From: Clostridiaceae bacterium
Lineage (GTDB): Bacteria; Bacillota; Clostridia; Oscillospirales; QAMX01
Direction: 5' to 3'
Length of the DNA stretch: 15,932 bases
NCBI GenBank assembly: GCA_016297585.1
Contig: JAEDGJ010000042.1
Coordinates: 1 to 15,932, forward strand
Below are positions 6,522 through 13,847 of the stretch, one piece after another. The position numbers and the translations under genes are program-made. The notes below the pieces were generated by a model that saw only the letters and a list, made by a program, of their open reading frames with translations, was not told where the DNA came from and made no database searches. Position 1 is the stretch's first letter. Each line of letters opens with the position of its first letter.

Positions 6522-7739
6522 ATGAAAAAATACTGTATCGTCGGCACCGGCGGACGCGGCATTCAGTCTTACGCGATGCCTCTCGTGTCCGATTACGGCG
6601 ACTGCGCGGAGCTCTCCGGCGTATATGACATCAACTGGAAGCGCGCCGAGCTGGTCTCCGACCTCGTCGGCAAGCCCATCCCCGTCTTCAACGATTTTGA
6701 CGAGATGATCCGCACCTGCAAGCCCGACGCCGTGATCGTCACGACCAAGGACTGCGAGCACTCCACCTACGCCATCCGCGCGATGGAACTCGGCTGCGAC
6801 GTCATCTGCGAAAAGCCGCTGACCACCGATGAGAAGAAGCTCGCCGCGATCCTCGAAACCGAGCGCCGCACCGGCAAAAAGGTCACCGTCACCTTCAACT
6901 GCCGCTTCTACCCCTTCTATGTGCGCATCAAGGAGCTTTTGATGCAGGGCATCATCGGCGACGTCCTCGAGGTGCATTTCGAGTGGCTGCTCGACACGCG
7001 CCACGGCGCCGACTACTTCCGCCGCTGGCACGCCGAGCGCAAGAACTCCGGTTCCCTGCTGATCCACAAGTCGACGCATCACTTCGACCTCGTCAACTGG
7101 TTTTTGGACGACGAGCCCCGCAAGGTCAACGCCTTCGGCACCCGCCGTTTCTACGGACATACCCGCGAGCAGCGCGGCGAACGCTGCCTGACCTGCCCGT
7201 ATAAGACGACCTGCGAGTTCTACAAGGACATCGACGACGATCCCGTCGAGAAGCGCATCTACCACGAGTGCGAGGATGCCGACGGCTACATCCGCGACCG
7301 CTGCGTCTTTGCCGACCGCATCGACATCGAGGACACCGTTTCCGTCAACGTCAAGTACGCCAAGGGCGCCGTCATGAGCTACAGCCTGACCACCTATTCC
7401 CCCTACGAGTGCATGAAGATCGTTCTGAACGGCACGAAGGGCCGTCTCGAGGCCGATACCGCGTTCGGCGGCTCGAACCTGAAGGTCTACAACCGCTCCG
7501 GCGAGCGCGTCGACTACGTCAAGGTCGACAACCGCGTCATCCCCGGCGGTCACGGCGGCTCCGACCCGGCGATGCGCAACAACATCTTCCGCGGCTACAC
7601 CAGCGACCCGCTGAATCAGATGGCCGGCACCCGCGCGGGCGCCATGTCCATCGGCATCGGCATCGCGGCGAACATCTCCATGAAGGAAGACCGCGCCGTC
7701 TACCTCAAGGAGTTCCTCGGCGATTATTACGATATCTGA
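6522..7739 (+). CDS. Gfo/Idh/MocA family oxidoreductase with cysteine cluster
   Basis: A 405-residue NAD(P)-dependent sugar or polyol dehydrogenase. The Rossmann domain shows VGTGGRG (7-13), Asp36 after the second strand, and CEKPL (96-100). The C-terminal domain carries HKSTHHFDLVNWF (182-194), the family's active-site His/Asp block, and a PGGHGGSDP loop (341-349). An insertion after residue 220 holds CLTCPYKTTC (Cys222, 225, 231), with further cysteines at 250 and 261; similar clusters occur in some family members and could bind a metal. The ATG at 6522 has AAAGGGG eight bases upstream; an earlier in-frame ATG at 6438 lies inside the promoter and is rejected. It is transcribed alone from its own promoter and closed by a hairpin. 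It is only distantly similar to the other Gfo/Idh gene here, so not a recent duplicate. Substrate unknown. Confidence 0.93.
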   Translation: MKKYCIVGTGGRGIQSYAMPLVSDYGDCAELSGVYDINWKRAELVSDLVGKPIPVFNDFDEMIRTCKPDAVIVTTKDCEHSTYAIRAMELGCDVICEKPLTTDEKKLAAILETERRTGKKVTVTFNCRFYPFYVRIKELLMQGIIGDVLEVHFEWLLDTRHGADYFRRWHAERKNSGSLLIHKSTHHFDLVNWFLDDEPRKVNAFGTRRFYGHTREQRGERCLTCPYKTTCEFYKDIDDDPVEKRIYHECEDADGYIRDRCVFADRIDIEDTVSVNVKYAKGAVMSYSLTTYSPYECMKIVLNGTKGRLEADTAFGGSNLKVYNRSGERVDYVKVDNRVIPGGHGGSDPAMRNNIFRGYTSDPLNQMAGTRAGAMSIGIGIAANISMKEDRAVYLKEFLGDYYDI

Positions 7740-7777
7740 GTCCGGATTCTCTTTTTCCCGTGTCACGGTTTTCAGGA

Positions 7778-7803
7778 AAGGGGCAAGAATACTCTTGCCC
7801 CTT
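7778..7803. terminator. perfect hairpin after the second Gfo/Idh gene
   Basis: AAGGGGCAAGA (7778-7788) and TCTTGCCCCTT (7793-7803) form a perfect 11-pair stem with a four-base loop, 38 bases after the stop at 7739. The following sequence is CGTTCTCTCT, T-rich but without a clean run, so termination may be incomplete. The stem would also stabilise the transcript's 3' end. Confidence 0.65.
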
Positions 7804-7852
7804 CGTTCTCTCTATATCCTGATCTTCCTCCCCGTTTTTTCCGGGAGGAGGA

Positions 7853-7896
7853 CGCTTTTTCCCGTTTTTGCGCCGCGAAACGAAAAAGCGTTTTTT
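7853..7896 (+). terminator. second hairpin with six Ts, just upstream of helD
   Basis: CGCTTTTT (7853-7860) pairs with AAAAAGCG (7883-7890). Inside it CGTTT (7863-7867) pairs with AAACG (7878-7882), after a two-base bulge. Six Ts (7891-7896) follow at once. The stem is AT-rich and so less stable than the others here. It ends only 15 bases before the helD ribosome site, so it is either a back-up terminator for the upstream gene or an attenuator for helD. Confidence 0.5.
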
Positions 7897-7924
7897 CACC
7901 CTCGTCGGCGGAAAGGACGGCTGC

Positions 7925-10144
7925 ATGGACAAAACAATCTTCAAACAGGAATGCCGGTATCTCGAGGAAACCATGGCGCTCCTCGAACGGCGGATCCGCG
8001 AGGGTCTGTCCGTCAGCGAGGAAGCGGCCGCGGCTCTCGACGAGCAGAGCCGCTTCCTCTGGGAGGAAGTGGAGGCCTATTACGCCGAGGGCGAGCGCGA
8101 ATTCGACCGGCTCGGCGAGATGCTCACGGGTCTCGAGGAGCTAAGCCGCCGTTCGGAGAAAAACGAAAACCTCCAGCGCAAGCTGCGCCGCTACCGCCGG
8201 ATGCTCGACTCCCCCTATTTCGCCCGCGTCGACTTCCGCGAGGAGCCCGGCTCCCCCACCTATGAGGACGGCTCGACGGAAGCCATCTATATCGGCCGCG
8301 CGTCCCTGACCGACGGAATCTTCGACCGCGTCTTCGACTGGCGCACGCCCATCGCGTCGCTCTTTTACCGCGCGTCCCCGGGACACGCGTCCTTTGAAGC
8401 GCCCGCCGGCACGATCTCCGGCGAGATGACGCTGAAACGGCAGTACCAGATCAAACACGGAAAGCTGCGGCTGTACGTCGACAGCGACCTGCGCGTCGCG
8501 GACGAGCTGCTCGCCGAGGCGCTCGCCCGGCACGCGACGGGCAAGATGCACAGCGTCGTCGAGACGATCCAGGCGCGGCAGGACGAGATCATCCGCGACA
8601 CCTCGACGGAGATCCTGCTCGTACAGGGCGCCGCGGGCTCCGGCAAGACCGCCGTCGCGCTGCACCGCGTCGCGTACCTGCTCTACGAGGGTCACGCGCA
8701 GAAGCTGTCCGCAAACGACGTGCTGATGCTCTCCCCCTCGGCCGTCTTCGGCGCGTACGTCGCCGACGTGCTGCCCGAGCTCGGCGAGGACAACCTCCGC
8801 ACGCTGCTCTATGAGGAGCTGCTGGCCAAAAATTTGCCTGATGTGCGCTTTTCGTCCCGCCTCTCCCACTTCGACGCGCTGGCGTCGATGACCGATGAGG
8901 AGGCGGAGGCGTATGCCTTCTTCGGCTCGGAGGACATGGTGCGCCTTCTCGACCGCGCCGTCGACCGCTATGCCCGCCGGTATTTTGAATTTACCGACAT
9001 CCTCTACGACGGGCAGTGCGTGATGAGCGCCGTCGAGCAGAAGGACTACCTGCTGAACAATCCCTACCGTACCCCCTGGGGCGAACGCCTGCTGCGGCTC
9101 TCCGCCGTCGCGCTCGAGCGCATCGCCGAGCGGCAGGACGCCCGCACCCGCCACATCGCGGTGCTGCTCGCGTCCGACGTCTCCCGCGCCAATCCCGAAC
9201 GCGACGCCCGCCGCCTGTCCGTCGGCGATCTCGCCCGCACGCGTGAGCGCGTCGAGCGGCAGCTCCGGATGCGTCCGGAGGCGCTGTTCGTCCGCCTGAT
9301 GCGCGACGACGCCTTTTTCGCGCAGCTTTCGCGCAGCATCGCCGTTCCGGAAAGCTTCCGCGCGCTCCGGCGCCGCTATGCCGGCTATACCGAGGAGCAG
9401 ACGCTCGACTTCCCGGCGGCGTGCGCGCTTTTCTATCTGAAGGCCCGCATGTTCGGCGCGAAGGGCTACGACAAGCTTCGCCAGCTCGTCATCGACGAGG
9501 CGCAGGACGTCACGCCGCTGCAGTACGCGACGCTCCGCGCGCTGATGCCCTATGCGCGCGTCACCGCCGTCGGCGATCAGGCGCAGAGCGTCTCGGGACA
9601 GTCCGGCGGGCTGTATGCCGCGCTGGAGCGGCTCTATGCGCCCCGCCGCACCGCCGTCGTCACGCTCGACCGCAGCTACCGCAGCACCGCGCAGATCACC
9701 GCCTTCTGCAACCGCCTGACGGACACCCCCGCCTCCTATTTTGCCCGCAAGGGCGAGCCGCCGCGCATCGACACGTTCCCGGACGCCGCCGCCATGCTCG
9801 CCGCCGTCTCCCGCGACGCGGATGAGCTGCGTCAGCGCGGCTGCGGCATCGTCGCCGTCGTCTGCGCGGACGAAGCGTCGGCGCGGGAAGCGGCAAAGGC
9901 TCTGCCGCAGGCAAAGCTCCTGTCGGAACGCAGCCTCGAAAACGTGCGCGGCATCGTCGTGCTGCCGGTCGCGCTGGCAAAGGGACTGGAATTCGACGCC
10001 GTGCTCGTTCCGGACGCCGACCGGTACGCGGGTGCGCGCGGACGGCAGGCGCTGTACGTCGCGTGCACGCGCGCGCTGCATCTGCTGCGTCTGTACGCCG
10101 CAGGCAGCTCCCCCATTCTGGACGAACTGAGGAAGCCGCTATGA
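7925..10144 (+). CDS. helD: HelD-like UvrD/Rep-family helicase (RNA polymerase recycling)
   Basis: A 739-residue superfamily 1 ATPase of the HelD type, which binds stalled or idle RNA polymerase and drives off DNA or RNA. The first ~95 residues are predicted coiled coil, as in the HelD arm that enters the polymerase secondary channel. HelD-specific blocks follow: YIGRASLTDG (122-131), DWRTPIASLFYRA (138-150), KRQYQIKHGKL (171-181). ATPase motifs: Walker A GAAGSGKT (235-242), Walker B VIDEAQD (522-528), GDQAQS (550-555), RSYRS (583-587), KGLEFD (686-691) and YVACTRA (711-717), all intact. B. subtilis HelD is about 774 residues. The ATG at 7925 has AAAGGA seven bases upstream; a TTG at 7868 is in frame but lies within a hairpin. 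No clear promoter is visible in the 185-base gap. The stop overlaps the next start (ATGA). A general UvrD-like repair helicase is less likely because of the HelD-specific N-terminus. Confidence 0.88.
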   Translation: MDKTIFKQECRYLEETMALLERRIREGLSVSEEAAAALDEQSRFLWEEVEAYYAEGEREFDRLGEMLTGLEELSRRSEKNENLQRKLRRYRRMLDSPYFARVDFREEPGSPTYEDGSTEAIYIGRASLTDGIFDRVFDWRTPIASLFYRASPGHASFEAPAGTISGEMTLKRQYQIKHGKLRLYVDSDLRVADELLAEALARHATGKMHSVVETIQARQDEIIRDTSTEILLVQGAAGSGKTAVALHRVAYLLYEGHAQKLSANDVLMLSPSAVFGAYVADVLPELGEDNLRTLLYEELLAKNLPDVRFSSRLSHFDALASMTDEEAEAYAFFGSEDMVRLLDRAVDRYARRYFEFTDILYDGQCVMSAVEQKDYLLNNPYRTPWGERLLRLSAVALERIAERQDARTRHIAVLLASDVSRANPERDARRLSVGDLARTRERVERQLRMRPEALFVRLMRDDAFFAQLSRSIAVPESFRALRRRYAGYTEEQTLDFPAACALFYLKARMFGAKGYDKLRQLVIDEAQDVTPLQYATLRALMPYARVTAVGDQAQSVSGQSGGLYAALERLYAPRRTAVVTLDRSYRSTAQITAFCNRLTDTPASYFARKGEPPRIDTFPDAAAMLAAVSRDADELRQRGCGIVAVVCADEASAREAAKALPQAKLLSERSLENVRGIVVLPVALAKGLEFDAVLVPDADRYAGARGRQALYVACTRALHLLRLYAAGSSPILDELRKPL

Positions 10145-10719
10145 ACCATTTTTTCGCCTATGTCTTCCGTATGCGCCACATCCAGCGCTGGAGCCTGATG
10201 CGCAGCGCCGAACCGGAGAACCTGTCCGAGCACACCGCCGAGGTCGCGATGCTCGCCCACGCGCTGGCGCTCATCCGCCGCGACATTCTGGGCGTCCCCT
10301 GCGATCCCGACCGCGTCGCCGCGCTGGCGCTCTATCACGACGCGCCCGAAACGATGACGGGCGACCTCCCGACGCCCGTCAAGTACGCGAATCCCCGCAT
10401 CCGCCGCGCCTTCGGCGAGATCGAAGCCGCGTCCCGCGAGCGGCTGCTGCAGATGCTGCCCGACGCGCTGCGTCCCGAATACGAGAAGCTGTTCGACGTC
10501 GAGGAAAGCGGCTGCTTTGACCTCGTTAAGGCCGCCGACCGGCTCGCGGCGTACATAAAATGCAAAAACGAATTAAAAACCGGCAACGAGGAATTCCGCC
10601 GCGCCTGTGAGGAAACGCGCGCCGCGCTCGAGGGCATGAAAATGCCCGAGGTCGCGTATTTCATGCGGGAATTCATGCCGTCGTTTGCGCTGAATCTGCA
10701 CGAAATGAACGATCGGTAA
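10141..10719 (+). CDS. yfbR: YfbR-type 5'-deoxynucleotidase (HD domain)
   Basis: A 192-residue HD-domain phosphatase that removes the 5' phosphate from deoxynucleoside monophosphates in the cytoplasm; E. coli YfbR is 199 residues. Key residues match in order: Arg16-Trp17 (E. coli Arg18-Trp19), His31 in SEHTAEVAMLAH, His66-Asp67 in YHDAPE (metal site), Asp75 in GDLPTPVKY, and Asp133 in KAADRLAAYIKC. All metal ligands are kept. The ATG overlaps the helD stop as ATGA, with GAGGAAG inside the end of helD as ribosome site, so it is translationally coupled. A strong hairpin begins at its stop codon. The family and residues are clear; the substrate range is taken from E. coli. Confidence 0.9.
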   Translation: MNHFFAYVFRMRHIQRWSLMRSAEPENLSEHTAEVAMLAHALALIRRDILGVPCDPDRVAALALYHDAPETMTGDLPTPVKYANPRIRRAFGEIEAASRERLLQMLPDALRPEYEKLFDVEESGCFDLVKAADRLAAYIKCKNELKTGNEEFRRACEETRAALEGMKMPEVAYFMREFMPSFALNLHEMNDR

Positions 10720-10770
10720 AAAAAGAGCGCTTCCCCACAGCCTTTTTCGGGCGGGGAAGCGCTCTTTTTT
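10719..10770. terminator. strong bidirectional terminator between yfbR and abc-F genes
   Basis: GAGCGCTTCCCC (10725-10736) pairs perfectly with GGGGAAGCGCTC (10753-10764) around a 16-base loop. Six As before and six Ts after extend the pairing to 18 and give a T-run on both strands. It serves both convergent genes. The yfbR stop (10717-10719) touches the A-run and the ABC-F stop (10769-10771) lies in the T-run. Confidence 0.95.
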
Positions 10771-12679
10771 ATTCTTCCAGTTCCTCGTACAGCTCCAGAA
10801 GCTCGTTTTCCGCTTCCTCCTTGCGGGCAAGCAGCGGCGCGAGCTTTTCGTAGTCGGACGCGTTCTCCTCGATCTGCGCGTCCAGAGCCGCGATTTCCTG
10901 CTCCAGCGTATGCGTTTTGGCCTCCGCGGACTCCCGGCGGCGCTTTTTGCGTCTGGCCTCGCGGCCGTCCTCCCGGGCCTCCTCGGCCTTCGGCGTCTTT
11001 TCCTCGCGCAGCGCACGCTGTTCGCGCGCGGCCATCGCCATCGCGCTCTCCTTTTCGCGGCGGCGCCTCGCGCGGTATTCCTCAAAGCCGCATTTATAGT
11101 CGCGCAGCTTCCCGTCGCTCATTTCGAGCACGCGCGTCGCAAAGCGCGACACGAAATAGCGGTCGTGCGACACGAACAGGATCACGCCGCCGAAGCCCTC
11201 GAGCATCCCCTCGAGCCATTCGCGCGCGGCGAGGTCGAGATGGTTCGTCGGCTCGTCGAGGATCAGCATGTTCACGTCGTCCTGCATCAGCATGCAGAGC
11301 CGGAGCCGCGCGCGCTCGCCGCCGGACAGCGCCGACAGCGGCTTGAAGACATCCTCGCCGATGAACAGATACTGCCCCAGCGCATCCCGCGCCGCCTGCG
11401 GCGTCATCCCGCGCTCGTAGATCAGCGTATCGACGACATTCCGGTCCATGTTCTCAAACGTGACGAGCTGCGGCAGATAGACCCACTTCGTCTGCGGCCC
11501 AAACCGCACCGAGCCGTCGTCGCAGGGGTACTCCCCGACGATCATGCGCAGCAGCGTCGTCTTGCCGCAGCCGTTGGGGCCGTAGATCGCGACGTGCTCG
11601 CCGCCGCCGATGCGGAAATCCGCCTTCTCGACGATCGTGCGGCTGTCAAACCGCTTCGTCACGCCGCGCACCGACAGCGCGTCGTCCGCGAAGAACGCCG
11701 CCTCGTCGATTTTCGCGCGGATGACCTTCTGCCGTCTCGGACGGTCGGATACCGTCAGCCGCTCCACGCGGTGCTCGATCTCCTTGGCGCGCGTCATCAT
11801 CGTCGGCGTCGCCCAGTTGCGGTACTGGCGCGCCAGCGCCTCGAGCTTCTGCTTTTCCGCCAGCTCCCGCTGGTACCGCTCGAGCTTCTCCTGATACCGC
11901 CGCTCCTTCTCCACCGCGTAGTAGCTGTAGTTGCCGCCGTACTCCTCGCTGACGCCGTTTTCGATCTCCACGATGCGCGTGACCACCTGATCGAGGAAAT
12001 ACCGGTCGTGCGAGATGACAAAAACGGTGCCCTTGTACGACTGCAGATACTCGCCGAGCCATTCGACCGCGTCGATGTCGAGGTGGTTCGTCGGTTCGTC
12101 GAGCAGCAGGATGTCCGAGCGCTCGAGAATGACGCGCGCGAGGTTGGCGCGCGAACGCTCGCCGCCGGACAGCAGATTGAAGTCGCGCCGGCGGATGTCG
12201 CCGCCGAGGTCAAGGCCGTTGGCGACCTTCTCGAGCGTGTATTCCGTCTCGTAGCCGCCCTCGGCTTCGAACCGGCTCGACAGCTCCCCGTAGCGCTTCA
12301 GCAGCACGGGATCCTGCTCCGTCGCCATCCGCTGCTCGAGCTCCTCGAGCTCCGCCTTCATCCGGTCGAGTCTCGCAAAGCCCGTCCGCAGCACGTCGTC
12401 GACGGTATACCCTTGCGGATAAACCGGGATCTGGTCGATGAGCCCCACGCGCCGTCCGCTGCGGATGCTGATCTCTCCCGCGTCGTAGAGCGTCGGGTCG
12501 CCGGGACGCGCCTTGCCCGTGCCGATGTCGGCGATGATGTTGAAGAGCGTCGTCTTGCCCGCGCCGTTTTTGCCGATCAGACCGACGCGCTCGCCGGAAT
12601 AGAGGTCGAAGTCGACGTCGCGGAGAAGCTGGAAATCGCCGAAGAATTTCTGAACATGGGATACCGAAATTTCAATCAT
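10769..12679 (-). CDS. ABC-F family ATPase (ribosome-associated, Uup-like C-terminus)
   Basis: A 636-residue soluble protein with two ATPase cassettes and no membrane segments. ABC-F proteins bind the ribosomal E site and act in translation or antibiotic protection. First cassette: Walker A GKNGAGKT (36-43), signature LSGGE (170-174), Walker B LLLDEPTNHLD (191-201), switch His224. The interdomain linker is about 245-325, charged and helical. Second cassette: GPNGCGKT (367-374), LSGGE (451-455), LILDEPTNHLD (472-482), switch His505. The C-terminal ~100 residues are a charged coiled coil, as in Uup. All catalytic residues are present. The ATG at 12679 lacks a good ribosome site; a hairpin precedes it. 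It follows the CBM9-like gene by 56 bases. A housekeeping translation factor seems likelier than a resistance determinant, because of the Uup-like tail and the context. Confidence 0.93.
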   Translation of the reverse strand: MIEISVSHVQKFFGDFQLLRDVDFDLYSGERVGLIGKNGAGKTTLFNIIADIGTGKARPGDPTLYDAGEISIRSGRRVGLIDQIPVYPQGYTVDDVLRTGFARLDRMKAELEELEQRMATEQDPVLLKRYGELSSRFEAEGGYETEYTLEKVANGLDLGGDIRRRDFNLLSGGERSRANLARVILERSDILLLDEPTNHLDIDAVEWLGEYLQSYKGTVFVISHDRYFLDQVVTRIVEIENGVSEEYGGNYSYYAVEKERRYQEKLERYQRELAEKQKLEALARQYRNWATPTMMTRAKEIEHRVERLTVSDRPRRQKVIRAKIDEAAFFADDALSVRGVTKRFDSRTIVEKADFRIGGGEHVAIYGPNGCGKTTLLRMIVGEYPCDDGSVRFGPQTKWVYLPQLVTFENMDRNVVDTLIYERGMTPQAARDALGQYLFIGEDVFKPLSALSGGERARLRLCMLMQDDVNMLILDEPTNHLDLAAREWLEGMLEGFGGVILFVSHDRYFVSRFATRVLEMSDGKLRDYKCGFEEYRARRRREKESAMAMAAREQRALREEKTPKAEEAREDGREARRKKRRRESAEAKTHTLEQEIAALDAQIEENASDYEKLAPLLARKEEAENELLELYEELEE

Positions 12680-12684
12680 ACAGC

Positions 12685-12723
12685 AAAACCCGGCGCGGAG
12701 GACAGCGGAACCGTCCTCCGCGC
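12685..12723 (-). terminator. GC-rich hairpin between CBM9-like gene and abc-F gene
   Basis: On the minus strand GCGCGGAGGAC and GTCCTCCGCGC form a perfect 11-pair stem with a nine-base loop, followed by CGGG and four Ts. It starts 12 bases after the stop of the CBM9-like gene and ends 13 bases before the ABC-F ATG. It could be a terminator, an attenuator, or an RNA structure that affects translation of the ABC-F gene; the 5' arm contains GGAGGA. Confidence 0.6.
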
Positions 12724-12735
12724 GTCATTTCATTT

Positions 12736-13341
12736 TTATGCAAGCTCCATCCAGCCGAAATACTCCGGCCGGTGGTAATCGGGCTTTTCCGTCCCGATGG
12801 GGAAAAGCGTGACGAACGAGGTCTCTTTCGCCTGCTCGCCGCAGCGGTACAGATTCGCGCGGATCTTCGAGCCGGACGCGCCCGTAAACTCCGGCGCGAA
12901 CGCACGGATCAGCGAAAACGGGATCCGGTAGTCGAGCTGCCAGTATTCGTCCGTCCGCGACGCGCGCATCCCGGCAAGCTCGGGCAGCTTCTCCGTCTTG
13001 ACGCGGCCGTGCCGCCCGGGGCCGTAGTTGAACTTCATCGCGCCGTTGGGATTGGCCTCCATATTGAAGTAGTCCTCCCGCAGCTCGGGCACCGGCGAGA
13101 AGAAGAACTCCATGCAGGAGTCGAGATGCACCGCGCCCTCGTGCTCCGTCACGGTCGCCCGCGGCTCGCGCTCATAGCAGCGCATCGATACGTACAGGCT
13201 CTCCCCGTCATGGCAGACCCGCGCGCGGACGTCCATCGGCGTGCTGCCCCAGGGGAAGTTTTCAAGCTTCCAGTTCTGGCCTTCGCGCGCGAGCAGCGCG
13301 TCAAACGCCTCGCGGCCGTCGATCTTTTCGATTGTCAGCAT
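12736..13341 (-). CDS. CBM9-like carbohydrate-binding protein, no signal peptide
   Basis: A 201-residue protein matching the family 9-like carbohydrate-binding fold found as a stand-alone protein in many Bacillota. Seen: DSCMEFFFSP (74-83), the strand that precedes the sugar-binding face; YFNMEANPNGAM (91-102), a typical Asn/Glu-rich turn; Trp134 in YWQLDYRIPF (133-142); NLYRC (163-167); and a C-terminal YHRPEYFGWMEL (189-200), usual in this group. There is no signal peptide or membrane helix, so it is predicted to be cytoplasmic, unlike CBM9 modules of xylanases. The ATG at 13341 lies six bases after the mscL stop and has only a weak GGGG-type ribosome site, so coupling to mscL is likely. 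Ligand and role are unknown; I call only the fold. Confidence 0.8.
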   Translation of the reverse strand: MLTIEKIDGREAFDALLAREGQNWKLENFPWGSTPMDVRARVCHDGESLYVSMRCYEREPRATVTEHEGAVHLDSCMEFFFSPVPELREDYFNMEANPNGAMKFNYGPGRHGRVKTEKLPELAGMRASRTDEYWQLDYRIPFSLIRAFAPEFTGASGSKIRANLYRCGEQAKETSFVTLFPIGTEKPDYHRPEYFGWMELA

Positions 13342-13347
13342 CGTTTT

Positions 13348-13833
13348 TCAGCCCCGCTTCCCGGCGTTCTGCTCACGGAGAAGGTCGCGGATCTCGGTCA
13401 GGAGCTTTTCTTCATTCGAGAGAACCGGCGGCTCGGCAGCGGCCTTCGCGGCGGCTTCCGCAGCGGCTTTGGCGGCCTCCGCTTCCTGCTTGCGCTTGCG
13501 CACCGTCAGAACGCGCATCAGCAGGAACACGGACAGCGCGATGATGAAGAAGTTCACGACCGCCTGAATGAACAGGCCGTACTGCATGACGACCTCTTCC
13601 CCGTTCAGGCCGGTCATCGTCACGGCCAGCGTCGAGAAATCGACGCCGCCGATCAGAACGCCGACAAGCGGCATAATCACGTTGTTGACGAGCGTGGAGG
13701 TGATGCCTCCGAAGGCCGTTGCCATGATGACGCCGACCGCCATGTCCAGAACGTTGCCTCTGGCAATGAACTGCTTGAATTCCTCGATAATCGGTACCTT
13801 TTTCTCCTTGATGCTCTTTGCCGTGTCCTTCAT
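13348..13833 (-). CDS. mscL: large-conductance mechanosensitive channel
   Basis: A 161-residue homopentameric inner-membrane channel that opens under high membrane tension to release solutes on hypo-osmotic shock. Seen: the N-terminal amphipathic helix and first membrane helix EEFKQFIARGNVLDMAVGVI (17-36), the NNVIMP turn (50-55), the periplasmic loop, the second helix (about 87-110), an Ala/Glu-rich linker (116-134), and the conserved cytoplasmic helix NEEKLLTEIRDLLREQN (140-156). Compared with E. coli MscL it has about 12 extra N-terminal residues, and the pore-helix Gly26 equivalent is Ala38, while Gly22 is kept (Gly34). The start at 13833 has a GGGAG/AGAAGAG purine-rich site. It is 14 bases from serS and six from the next gene, inside one operon. 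Confidence 0.96.
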   Translation of the reverse strand: MKDTAKSIKEKKVPIIEEFKQFIARGNVLDMAVGVIMATAFGGITSTLVNNVIMPLVGVLIGGVDFSTLAVTMTGLNGEEVVMQYGLFIQAVVNFFIIALSVFLLMRVLTVRKRKQEAEAAKAAAEAAAKAAAEPPVLSNEEKLLTEIRDLLREQNAGKRG

Positions 13834-13847
13834 CTTTCTCTTCTCCC

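Noticed and set aside
8141..10081. 646-codon open frame on the minus strand opposite helD
   Set aside because: It has no family motifs and no ribosome site, and is explained by the high third-position GC of helD, whose seven ATPase motifs are intact.
10769..12679. ABC-F gene as an antibiotic-resistance determinant
   Set aside because: The Uup-like C-terminal coiled coil and the parB-serS-mscL context fit a housekeeping factor better; sequence alone cannot exclude protection activity.
10910..12778. 622-codon open frame on the plus strand opposite the ABC-F gene
   Set aside because: It is low in complexity and rich in Arg, Leu and Val; the ABC-F frame is certain, so this is its shadow.
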